A DNA stretch of 64,000 nucleotides from Cryptomeria japonica. Taxonomy: Eukaryota; Streptophyta; Pinopsida; Cupressales; Cupressaceae. Location: assembly GCF_030272615.1 (NCBI RefSeq), contig NC_081415.1:193858695-193922694 (forward strand). The letters run 5' to 3'. Shown here piece by piece: positions 46,842-57,790 of the stretch. The notes under the pieces are model-generated. The model did no database searches, was not told the origin of the DNA, and saw nothing but the letters and a program-made list of their open reading frames with translations. Numbering within the stretch: position 1 is the stretch's first letter; every line of letters begins with the position of its first letter. The position numbers and the translations under genes were made by a program.

Positions 46842-47449
46842 GAGCTCTCTTTCTTCATTTGAAAGGATCTAAATTTTGGTTTCAGGGACCTTCTATGCAG
46901 CGAAAGAGCAGATCTTTGAAGACTTCAATAACATTCAACTTCCATCCATCAAGTATTCATCAATTTCATTTAGGGCTTTGAAGGAATTGAAGAGCAATAA
47001 GGGATCACCGACTGAAGATTGGCTTGTACCCCTCCCTTGGGGTTGGGTATGATTTCATGTTGTTTTCATGTCTTTGCATAAGCCTCATTATATCATTTGT
47101 ATTCATGCTTTATATCACTTTGCATCTTGATTTGGAGCATTTACATTATCATTTACAAGCAATTAGGGTTTACTTTCTAGGTTGCTCTAGTTTGCTTACT
47201 TGCATTTTAGGATCTTGCACACACACAAGGTCTACACACACACTACTTTTACAATACAACTTGGCTATTCGTGGAGTTGGAAATCACAAAAGTGAGGGTT
47301 TGACTAAGGAAAAACCCTATATAGCCACCCATTATACCTTTTCAGATATAAGTGCAGATTTCAGGATTCGGACGACGTCGCAAGTTGCAGATTCGGCAGA
47401 AGCAGACAAAAATTGAGCTACACACCAAATTTCAGGGAAAAAGACTAGG

Positions 47450-47545
47450 ACAGGGGCGTGGGGCACCCTGGTCCTGCCAGGACAGGGGCGCTAGGTGCCC
47501 TGGTCCCTAGGACAGTGGCGCTGGGTGCCCTGGTCCCTCTGTCAG
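47450..47545 (+). repeat. GC-rich tandem hairpin units in E 5' LTR
   Basis: Three units of about 32 bp of the type GACAGTGGCGCTGGGTGCCC, then TGGTCCCT. Each folds on itself (GGGACAGTGGCGC against GGGACCAGGGCGC). The 3' LTR has four units. Confidence 0.75.
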
Positions 47546-47965
47546 ACAACGAGTTTCAGCATTTCCGACAACTTTTCAGGTTGCAAAACAACAGTTTCAG
47601 GAGCAGAATCAGGACAGTGGAGCCTGCGCCCCCGTCCCGAACATTTTCACTCAGATTTTAACTCTGGGTACGCATCTACATTCTTGTCTTGTCCTTGTGT
47701 TTATAGCTTTCCATTATTTAGTTTCAATTCTACAATCTTGTTATTAGTTCATACTTGCACTTTAGGGTTAGGAATTGAACTTGCATCATTTTATCTTTCA
47801 ATTACAACAAAGGAATAGAAACCCTAATAGGTAGCCCATGGCTCTCTCTTCCACAAAAAGAAGTAGCCAATTGTGTGATACCTCTAGGCTCTTTCATATT
47901 CCACAATGTGTGTCAAAAGGTAGGATTAGGGCATGTTAGCCTAGTCTTGCTTTTTCCCCTACACA

Positions 47966-47984
47966 TTTTGGTGAACCCGATGTG
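47966..47984 (+). other. PBS-like site of element E
   Basis: TTTTGGTGAACCCGATGTG directly follows the LTR and matches the site in D. The primer tRNA is not identified. Confidence 0.65.
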
Positions 47985-48165
47985 AAACTATTATTGCTTT
48001 CTCTTGCATTGCATTTGTTAGATCTAGATCTAGATTTAGTGTGTTTCATTTAAGTTTCATTTTTCATTAAAGAAAAAAAGAAAAAGAAAAAAAAAAGGGA
48101 AAAGAAAGAGTGTGTTTTGTTTCTTTGCATTGTGTGTTTAAGTTTTATGCAATTTTTATTTCAAA

Positions 48166-50481
48166 ATGTCAGATTTTTATTTGCAAGATGTTCATATTTA
48201 TGATGATGTATGCAATTATTTTGATTATGAGTATAGCCAAGATGAATTAGATGAAGCTTTAGATGAGTTTTTGAACCCTAAAGATACCAAACCTTCATTT
48301 TACCAAAAACTCATAAACATTGTTACTATGCCATTTCGGTGTGATGAGAAAGATAAGTCGAGTGATTCCTCTCAAGGGTAGATTCCTATCAACTCTTCCA
48401 CTAAATCTAGTAACATGGTTGTTTTCAATGATCCCCTCTATGAAGAGATGTCTCCTTTTGAATCAAAAGATAAACCTTTTAATAGATATGATCATGCTTT
48501 GTTGGATGATGCTCTTGATGACTTTGTGGCTTTATCGAAATCTTTAAACAAGAACAAAACTTCTAAATTAGTTAACATGATAAACCTGAATGAGCATAAT
48601 AAGCCTCTCTTTGAAGTCCAAGGTGCTTATCCTTCTCCCACCTTTCATGTTCCTAAATCACCTCTCCTTGCTGTCCAAGGAGGGTATGGTCATGATTCCT
48701 TTCTTACTCCGAATAAACCTATCATCACTATGCAAGGAAGAAAACCTATAAGTCCTTATAGTTATGCCAAGAAATTAACTAGAGAGAGTTATAATGTAGT
48801 TGCCCATACTTATAATACTAGAAATAATAGGCAGCCTAATCCTCCTCCTATTACTCCAGTTTCTCTTCCTAATCCTCAACCAATTCTTCCGCAAGCTCCA
48901 CGTATTTCACAAATGCTTAGTAAGGACTATGATCTTATCAAACAACTTAAAACTACTCCAGCAAAGATTTCTATTTGGGATTTAGTTCAAACTTCACCTA
49001 CCTATCATGGGATGTTAGAAGATGCTTTAAAAAATTTAGATGTCCCACCTGCAGTGACACCTAATAATAATAATAATAACATGGCTTCCCTGATTGATTC
49101 TACAAGCAAACCCAAAGCTCAAATTGTGTTAACAGAAGATGGGTTACCTTCTCATGAAATTCAAAATCAATATGATCCTCTTATGATTGTAGTTATTATC
49201 AATCAAAGTGCTATAAGACGAACCCTTGTGGTTAATGGATCTGACCTTAATGTTTGTAGTATTGATTTATTGGACAAGCTTAATATGGATCATTCTCTCA
49301 TTAAACATTTTTCTATTTCTATTCAAGGCTTTGATAATGTTGGTAAAGAATGTTTGGGTATCATAATCTTACCTATTACAGTAGGTCCTGTTACTTTACC
49401 TACACCTATTCATGTCATCTCTGGTAATTTGACTTACAATCTTCTATTAGGGAGACCTTGGCTTCATAGTATGCAAGCTGTCCCCTCAACTTTGCATGGG
49501 CGAGTCAAATTCATTTATGACAATATAACATACACCTTGCTAGCTAATACTAATCTTCAAGAACCATTATGAACTAGATCTTCTTGTTCAACTACTTCCA
49601 ATCCTTCTACCACTTCAAATGCATCTACTTCCTTTAAGGATTTTGTCCCCTCTAGTACTCTTGATCCTTCTACTCAATCAGAATCTTCTCCCAAAGATAT
49701 CTTTTCTCCCAAAAAGGCTCTCTTGGATGATGATTGGGGATCTTTAGACTTTAACCCTACTTTTGTAGGAGAATATAGAGTGCCTAAGATTGAGAAGGGA
49801 AAATCTAAGGAAGAAACTAAAGAGAAGCCCACTTTGTCTAAGCAATTCAGTAACAACTTTGTGGCTACCTCCGATTCAAATAACTCTTCAACATCTTCCT
49901 CTAATACAAATAGCACTGAGATCTATGGGGAAACACCATCCCTCTCTGATTTAGCATCCCTTCATGGTCGTGGTTTTCACATTTTGGCTAAGAGTGGCTA
50001 TAGTGGAAATGGTTGTGGCACAAATGAACAAGGAATTAAAGTTCCTTTAGAACATAACATGCATGAATATTCATTTGGACTTGGATACAATCTTTCTAAG
50101 CCCATCAAAGCATCTAAAAGACCATCTCTCAATGTGAATGCTATATTTAGTAGTGATGATGATCTCACTTCAACTAAATCATCTTCTACTTCTATCAACT
50201 CTCATTCCCCTCATAAGGAAATCTAGGCGATGAACAAATCTCTTTATGACTCCCCTCAAATTTCTAAATCCACTTATGAATCTTTATCTCGTATTCATCA
50301 TAAATTCCTTTCCTCCAGGGATAAGGCTCTAATAAATTACACTCATCCCTTTTCTAAGATTTCTTGTGACTTTTCTTCTTCAATTTTTATCATTTTATAC
50401 ATGTTTTTGATCTCACTTATAGTTGAGAATTTAGCATGTCATATTCAAATACCTCATTTAGTCTATCATGTCTTTAAATAA
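48166..50481 (+). pseudogene. Element E polyprotein: retropepsin-like domain then G-patch
   Basis: One frame of about 770 codons is interrupted only by stops at 48379 (TAG), 49570 (TGA) and 50224 (TAG), with no frameshift. Residues 1-80 are acidic. Residues about 90-310 are Pro/Asn-rich. Residues about 340-460 look like a plant gypsy retropepsin: LVVNGSDLNVC, where Val 356 replaces the catalytic Asp, later NLLLGRPWLHSMQAVPSTLH. Residues about 603-642 are a G-patch, GFHILAKSGYSGNGCGTNEQ, with Cys in place of the usual Leu of GLG, ending FGLGYN. Protease followed by G-patch is the order in betaretroviruses. The tail after 50224 is hydrophobic. No capsid or RT is present. Confidence 0.78.
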
Positions 50482-52357
50482 CATTAATGGCTATTATGTT
50501 GCTCATCATTATGTGGCATTGGTAGCTCATTTATTGGGGGCTCATTGTCATTCATGATGGTACAATTTCAAGTGCAATCATATTTTTGAAGCAACATAAT
50601 AGCCTAATTTTTCTATGTTATATCTTGTTCCTATGGGGACAAGAGTGATTTCATACATCTCTTCTTTTTATGGTTAAAATTTCCCTTTGGGGTAATAGTG
50701 TGGAAATATTGATCATCTTTTCTTTAGAATCCTCTTTTCCTAGATATGGGAGAAGATGTGTATTCACTTTCTTATCCTACCCACTTCTTGTGAGGAGCAT
50801 TTTACATACACTAATGTCTTGCTTGCATGAACTCATGTGAGTATGTAGTACATTTTGCTTATGTATAAATCCTTCCCTAGAAGATTGTGTAAGTCCTTCT
50901 CATTGTCCTTATCCTTGGGAGGCAATGATCTTTCCTTATTCTTATCTAAGGATCCGCTTTTTCCTATTTCGTGGATGGTGTGAACTTTATTACTTGATGT
51001 TATTCCTTGTATGCATTTTTTGTTGTTTGTTCAAGGATTCTCTCTTACAAGAGGTGTAAGTCCTTGACTACAACCTCTTTTTCACTTGGTAAAATACATC
51101 CATAATGAATTCACTCTCCCAATTGGGTTAAAAAGAGCATCATCCTTCATTAAGAATCACTTTCACCTTGCAAAAGAAGGAAGTATTGCATTCTTATTCT
51201 CTTCTTTGTCTTATTCTAGAAGATGTTATATTTGTCTAAGACAATTCCTCTCAGAGATAGGTGTCTTTTGTACAAAGATCTCTTCTCCTCTAAGGATCTC
51301 CTTTACACATTCTACAAGATATCCCCTTTTCAACTATCTTATCCATGCTTAAAGAGTGCAAAACTCTCTTGCTTGGATCTATGACATTGTTGCATTTTTG
51401 GGGTATCTTCTTTTGTGATGAAGGTAGGTATCCTTGTTCTACTTTACTTATGACATAAACATTACACTTTTTGAGCAATGGGTCATTCTCAGAACCAGAG
51501 CACAGACTCTTAGAGCGAGATGTCTCCATTTTTCTTTTATGCAAGGTGATTATTCTCGGAACCAGAGCACAGACTCTTAGAGAGAGATGTCACGCTTTTG
51601 TACTATACATATGCAGGTTGTAGCATACTCGGGCATATACTCCTATGAGGTGCTTCTAACCTCCCTTACACACACATGCAGGAGGTTGAGTGGAACTAGC
51701 GGCATAAGGCTAGACATTCTCACTCTCCTCCCTTACATGGATCACCTAGATAGACTCTCGGGGCTAGTTTTCCATGTCCTTTTCCCATGGATCACCTAGA
51801 CAAGATCTAGGGGTGAGAAGTCCATGTTTTCCTTCTCACTATTCTTCTCATGGATCACCAATGTGTGTATTCATGCTTTTTTTCCTTTCTTTTCTTCTCT
51901 TTGCATTTTATTTCCATTTACATCCTTCATCTTGTGTTAGAGAACTCTCAAATCCTCACACTCTTTGTTGTGTTGGAATTAATATTTAGTCCTCTTTCTT
52001 ACCGAATGATTCTCCATTAGTTTTTGATCTCATATCAAATCTGCTTGTGAGCATTTGTCATCAATATTCTTTAACAATTCGAAGTGGTAAACATGATACC
52101 TGTTTCAACTCACTAAAATTAGCAAGCCGAAACAGGGGGGGGCATATAGCTACCCTCAAATTTTCATCACCTTCCTTAGTAAGCATTAGGTGATTTTGTG
52201 ATCTAACATGTGGTTTTGTAGGTTGTGGTTCCTAACTGAGTACTACAGATGCCGCTAGGGGCTTCATTCGACAAACTTATGGATATATCCTTTTTCAAAT
52301 AATGTTTACTTTTCTGTACTTTAGCTTGCATATGCACGTAGTGTTCATATGACTGCT
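50482..52357 (+). other. 3' noncoding region of element E
   Basis: No credible ORF. It contains two tandem units (51488-51591) matching those of D, and two ATGGATCACCTAGA repeats near 51738 and 51789. It is collinear in type with 15336-17681 of D. Confidence 0.55.
51488..51591 (+). repeat. Two tandem units shared with element D
   Basis: AACCAGAGCACAGACTCTTA followed by GAG(C/A)GAGATGTC occurs twice, 66 bp apart. Element D has four on its sense strand. Confidence 0.78.
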
Positions 52358-52372
52358 AAAAGGGGGGCTAAA
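52358..52372 (+). other. Polypurine tract of element E
   Basis: AAAAGGGGGGCTAAA lies immediately before the 3' LTR. Confidence 0.75.
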
Positions 52373-54040
52373 TGTAGTGTCGCAAATTGTATGCACTTGC
52401 TAGGGTGGTACAATTTCACACCTAGTTTAGCACCCGCCTTGGTGCATTTTGTATTTTGCATTGCATTTCCCCTTTAGCACTTAATTAGGTCTAAGGTTCT
52501 ATTTTTATCATCTCCCATATCATAAAGTTGGGCCCTTTTCATTAAAGTGTGCCCCTTTCATTTTATTCTTCCAATACATCATTTAATCAAAAACCCTAAT
52601 TAGGTCCTATTTTTAACATGGGGGCTTGATTTCGGGGGCCAAAACATCTCGAAATCACTTGTAACTTCAGGATTCACTCTAAAATCATCATATCCAATGG
52701 CCCTGAAAATTTGGTGAAAAGTTGTCGGGACCATGGCGCCCGAAGTGCACATGGTCCCGGACATTTTTTTCAAAATTTTAGAGCACAATCCAATCATAAA
52801 ATAAAGCTTAACCCCAAGAAATTGGTGGGAGATTCAATCTCTAGGTCGGCCAAAAGTTGAAATTAAGACCTAGGGTTTCATATATAAGAGCTCTCTTTCT
52901 TCATTTGAAAGGATCCAAATTTTGGTTTCAGGGACCTTCTCTGCAGCGAAAGAGCGGATCTTTGAAGACTTCAATAACATTCAACTTCCATCCATCAAGT
53001 ATTCATCAATTTCATTTAGGGCTTTGAAGGCATTGAAGAGCAATAAGGGATCACTGACTAAAGATGGGCTTGTACCCCTCCCTTGGGGTTGGGTATGATT
53101 TCATGTTGTTTTCATGTCTTTGCATAAGCCTCATTATACCATTTGTATTCATGCTTTAGATCACTTTGCATCTTGATTTGGAGCATTTACATTATCATTT
53201 ACAAGCAATTAGGGTTTACTTTCTAGGTTGCTCTAGTTTGCTTACTTGCATTTTAGGATCTTGCACACACACAAGGTCTGCACACACACTACTTTTACAA
53301 TACAACTTGGCTATTCATGGAGTTGGAAATCATCAAAGCGGGGGTTTGACTAAGGCAAAACCCTATATAGCCCCCCACCATACCTTTTTAGATATAAGTG
53401 CAGATTTTGGGATTCGGACGACATCGGAAGTTGCAGATCTGGCAGAAGCAGACAGAAACTGAGCTACACACCAAATTTCAGGGCAAAAGACCATGACAGG
53501 GGCATGGGCACCCTAGTCCTGCCAGGATAGGGGCGCTGGGTGCCCTGGTCCCTGGGACAGTGGCGCTGGGCGCCCTGGTCCCTGGGACAGTGGTGCTAGG
53601 CACACTGGTCCCTCTGTTAGATAGCAAGTTTCAGCATTTCCGACAACTTTTTAGGTTGCAAAACAGCAGTTTTAGGAGTAGAATCAGGACAGTGGTGCCT
53701 GCACCCCCGTCGCAAACATTTTCACTCAGATTTTAACTCTGGGTATGCATCTGCATTCTTATCTTGTCCTTGTGTTTATAGCTTTCCATTGTTTAATTTC
53801 AATTCTGCAATCTTGTTATTAGTTCATACTTGCACTTTAGGGTTAGGAATTGAACTTGCATCATTTTATCTTTCAATTACAACAAAGGAATAGAAACCCT
53901 AATAGGTAGCTCGTGGCTCTCTCTTCCACAAAAAGAAGTAGCCAATTGTGTGATACCTCTAGGCTCTTTCGTATTCCACAATGTGTGTCAAAAGGTAGGA
54001 TTAGGGCATGTTAGCCTAGTCTCGCTTTTTCCCCTACACA
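52373..54040 (+). repeat. 3' LTR of element E
   Basis: 1,668 bp and nearly identical to 46326-47965; the main length difference is one extra GC-rich tandem unit. It contains the inverted-repeat module at 52725-52761. Confidence 0.93.
53490..53615 (+). repeat. GC-rich tandem hairpin units in E 3' LTR
   Basis: Four units of the 32-bp type, against three in the 5' LTR. Confidence 0.75.
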
Positions 54041-55021
54041 GTTAACTATAGCTTATTTAGACCAACTGAAAGAAACTTGGGTGTTCCTATTGATTACTTT
54101 TCGCCTCAGCAATTTGGATCTCTTCCACCAAGAAGTGATGATCACTTTCAATCTTATCTAAAATGGAAGAAAGATATGATCTTATCCTTAAGCCAACCTA
54201 GAACTCCAAAACTTGATATTCCCATTATTCTTGAGGATGAAGTTCTTCCCCTAATAGATAGAACTAATCTTCCTCCTAAGGTTAGACCTATACCACATGC
54301 TTATGATGGACCTGGTTTCCTTCCTACACCAAACATTCATCCTTTATATGGTGTAGTTCTACCTCCTTCCTCTTATAGAGAGAAGAGACCTTCCTCTCCT
54401 ATTATCCAACCTAAAAGACCTCAACCTAACCATCCAACTACCAAAGATGAAAACATTCCTCCTTCAACAAATATACCTCAGTCTTCTCAGCCTTTCACTA
54501 AGACTAGACAAAATCATTGTGTGAGAGAATGCCGATGAAAATGTCATGCTAGAGCTTGTAAAGTTTTTTCTCAAACTATTCAATCTCCTAAAACACCAAC
54601 AGCTGACATGATTTCATTTTCTCCTAAGCAAGATGTTGAACCTAAATCTCCAAATCATAAGCTGCAAAACACATGTGATGGTTTTACTTCTATTCATGTT
54701 AGAGATCTTCTTTTTATAAATCTTGATGGAGAAATAGGTGAAAAAGTTATTCATGATGGCAATACAACTCCTAATTCTTCTTATAGTGAATATGAATATG
54801 TTGATGTTGACAATCATTTATCTGTAGAATTTTCAAAAGCCTTAATCCTAGCTCCTAGAAATCAACAAAGTGACTTAGCACATGAGCATAGTCCTTGTTT
54901 GGATCTTGTGGTGGCTCCATATGTTGTGCTTGATATCGCTCCTCTAGCATGTTTTCCGCCTTCTCGAAATAATGATCAGCAAGATCGAGAGATGGATGTC
55001 ATGCTAGAATACTTGTATTAG
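54041..55021 (+). pseudogene. Element F ORF, 3' part after the E insertion
   Basis: The reading frame entered through the GTTAA duplication runs to TAG at 55019 with one TGA at 54536. It first completes the protease-like region (NYSLFRP), then gives a Pro-rich stretch and an acidic C-terminal part. No RT, RNase H or integrase motif is present. Its function is unknown; it ends the coding part of F. Confidence 0.65.
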
Positions 55022-55760
55022 TACCATAGATCCTCTACATCTCTCCTTTCTTTCTCTTTTGTGACCATTCTTCTATGTGTATCCATGTTCTTCAATTTTT
55101 TGTCCCTAGTGATGTCTACTTGAGGATGATGCAAAGCATTGAGATCTATTTTGGTCTCTTTCATGTTGACTCAAAAGACACATGTGTTCCCTTTCTTCCA
55201 AGGCGGTTTCCTTTCTTTGGGGAATGAGGACTATTCTATGCATATATATATATATACATAATATACATGAGTTAGAATACAACATATTTACCCCAAGGAA
55301 AGAGAAGCCGCCTCATGCTTGGTGTTTTTTGTTCATTATCCTTGGGTTTATTCCTCGATTGGGGGCTAAATCCTTATGATAATGTGCTCCCTCTCTTTCT
55401 CTCTCTGAGGTGTATCCTACCTTAAATCAATCACTCTTGATAAGGCATGTGTGATTGCTTTAATGTGGGGGCATACACTCCACTCATATTTTCCTTTTTG
55501 ATACTTAAAGTTACTTAATGAACTTGGCTTTGCTTTGAAATTTTTGGTATCCTTTCTTTTCATGACTCATAGTGAGAGGAAATTTACTATTTGCAGTCAT
55601 GGTTCTCCCTCTTGATCTTCCCTTTTTCTTTGTCAATCGAAGTTGTAAGATCCTTAGTCCACTAGGGGCTTGTTGTATCTTACTTCCTTGATGTGGTAAA
55701 ATTCTTTCAATCTTGTCTCCTTGTACTTTACTAGTAGTATTGGCCTACACTTATACTCCC
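55022..55760 (+). other. 3' noncoding region of element F
   Basis: No gene. Includes an AT microsatellite at 55241-55256 and T-rich stretches. Confidence 0.45.
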
Positions 55761-55778
55761 ACTAAAGTGGGGGTTAAA
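55761..55778 (+). other. Polypurine tract of element F
   Basis: ACTAAAGTGGGGGTTAAA directly before the 3' LTR, as in element D. Confidence 0.75.
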
Positions 55779-56988
55779 TGTAGCATCATAAAATTGTGAC
55801 CCTTGCAATTTTTCACCGCATTTGGGTCTTTGCATTAGCAAACGAATCCCTAGGCCTAATCAGAGACCCGACACATGCTCATGTCATCAAAAACTTGCAT
55901 TTTTCATCATTCCACATAGCCTTTTTCTACCGCCTGTCCTAAATTAGGGTAGGAAAGGGGCATGGCACCATTTTCCTAGCCCTATTTTGTGCCCCCTTTG
56001 GTTCCCCCTTGCATTTCTCTTGTCAATTGTGAAGAGGGAAAAGTTTCTCTATGTCGGCCTAAGACAGGAAATTACCTAAACACCCTAATTGGCAAGTATA
56101 TAAGGATCACATCCCCTTCTATTTTCATAAGAGATAGTAGGGTGAACAAGTGAGATGTCTCCATTATTTATCAAGAATTTAAGCATTCATTCAAGCATTG
56201 AGCATTTCAAGTCTCCTTTCAAGGCTAGGTGTTGCATTCAAGACAAGGATTCAACCATTGAAGAGGAGATTTCTATCAACATTCAAGACATCCTATTTCA
56301 TATATCCATTCAAGCAATTTCATATACAAAGGTATCAAAATTTCAATTACATCCCCTCTTGAGGTGGATTTTACTTCAGACATTTCCTTTCATTTACTTG
56401 TAGCATTTTTCAACCACTTGGTTAATTCGAAAATAGGGTTTGACCTGAAGGAAAACCACCAATCCCAACAACATTTCCCTCTCTTTTCTATGTGTAAGCT
56501 GGAGGTGTGCGACTATAATTGCAGGTTTAGGCTTCATTTTCAAAGACAGAAAAACCCTTTTTTGCTCGTGGATTTTTTGGAGGACCGTGCATAACTTGCA
56601 CACAGTCCCGACAACTTTTTCTCAAATTTGCATGGAAGCTTCATCTCAACATTCTTTTGTTAATTCCAGGTGCACAGCTTCATCCCGCATTTCTATCTCA
56701 AGATATAATCATTTCTTTGTCATTTCTGCACTTAGTCTCAATTTTCTTAATTCAACTAATCTATTACAAAAGAGGGTTAATTTATTTTCCTAATACTTTA
56801 CAAAATTACTGCAATTCACTTAGTATTCAATCTCTTACCATTGGGGATTGGATCTAGTGAATTCAACCCCTCTTTTGAATGTAATGTGTGAAAAATTGAA
56901 GGGAATAATTTGTGAAACTTTCATCCCTCTTTTGAGGGGAGTAAAGCTTTCCACTTGATCTCCCATCATCATTTTTCACCACATTACA
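55779..56988 (+). repeat. 3' LTR of element F
   Basis: 1,210 bp. It starts TGTAGCATCATAAAATTG and ends CACCACATTACA. TATA box at 56097-56104; inverted-repeat module at 56579-56611. It is followed by the CAAAG duplication. Confidence 0.88.
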
Positions 56989-56993
56989 CAAAG

Positions 56994-57772
56994 TAACAAG
57001 AAACAAGCAAGAAAAAGAAAAAACTCCAAGCCTCTTTTGATGAGGATTTGTCCTTTGGTTCGATTTGATGTGTGTTCACGTTGATACTTCCAAGAATGCT
57101 CAATAAGCTCCATGATTATGCAAATGCAAAATTTAAGCTAAAATGGATGCAAATTGTGGACTCAAAATGACATGATAACTTCTCTATAAACTGAGAGTGA
57201 TGATCTATGAAGGAAAATTGATTCATTAAATATAAATGGAGAGGAATTGAGGGTTTTTGAAAATGAAACACTTGAGGACAACTGGCAATGCAAAAGATGA
57301 CATGTGGAAGGGAAACCACATGTGAATTTGGGAGAAAGGACACTCAGATTTATATTCTTTTCCCATTTATTAAAAATAAGAATGTGCACATATTAGGATA
57401 AGGTTGGTTAAGAACCAAGGGTTAGTTAGTGGGTTGAGGTTAGAGGAATAGTTAGAGGATGGTTAAGGTGAGGAGCCATGTGCTCAAATTAGAATTAAAT
57501 AAAATTATTTAATTCAAATGGGAGGACAAAGGGGAAAAATACAAAATAAATTAAATAATAAATTTGTTTTTTTAATAGAAGAAGGGGAAATCAATTAATT
57601 AAATGATCAAGGGAACTCATTAATTAATTAATAGGAAATAACTTAATTAATTAAATTAATTTAGCTAGGGGATGACATTAATTAATTAAATAATACATCA
57701 TTATTTAATCAATGAATGCGACTAAGATGACTAAATTCAATTAATATAATTAATCAAATTTCGATGTTTACA
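56994..57772 (-). repeat. Right fragment of the H 3' LTR
   Basis: In element sense it starts TGTAAACATCGAAATTTG just after a PPT and runs left to the F insertion. It has a TATA-like AATATAAAT near 57350 and a TTAATTAA-rich part at 57560-57700. Confidence 0.6.
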
Positions 57773-57790
57773 TTTTACCCCTCTTTGCAG
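57773..57790 (-). other. Polypurine tract of element H
   Basis: In element sense CTGCAAAGAGGGGTAAAA immediately before the LTR start. Confidence 0.65.

Larger units (their letters stand above)
46326..47965 (+). repeat. 5' LTR of element E
   Basis: 1,640 bp. It starts TGTAGCGTCATAAATTG and ends TTTCCCCTACACA. It has a TATA box at 46834-46841, the inverted-repeat module at 46677-46714 and GC-rich tandem hairpins at 47450-47545. It is nearly identical to 52373-54040, so the insertion is comparatively young. Confidence 0.93.
46326..54040 (+). mobile_element. Element E: RT-less LTR element with retropepsin-like and G-patch domains
   Basis: A 7.7-kb element with two very similar LTRs, PBS-like site, one long ORF with three in-frame stops, 1.9 kb noncoding and PPT. 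It is flanked by the exact duplication GTTAA (46321-46325 and 54041-54045). The insertion splits the protease ORF of F. No gag capsid, RT or integrase is seen, so mobilisation in trans is inferred. Confidence 0.93.
34063..56988 (+). mobile_element. Element F: RT-less gypsy-like LTR element, doubly interrupted
   Basis: LTRs at 34063 and 55779 are collinear. The element is flanked by the exact 5-bp duplication CAAAG (34058-34062 and 56989-56993). Its own sequence is about 7.6 kb; the rest is two insertions, a DNA element at 36930-44505 and element E at 46326-54040. It encodes gag, a CHHC knuckle and a protease-like region plus an unknown tail, without RT or integrase. Confidence 0.88.

Noticed and set aside
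47024-47818. Open frames in the E LTR leader
   Set aside because: They overlap the GC-rich tandem hairpins and differ between the two LTRs; treated as noncoding.
55241-55256. AT microsatellite
   Set aside because: Simple repeat without further interest; noted only in the F 3' noncoding entry.
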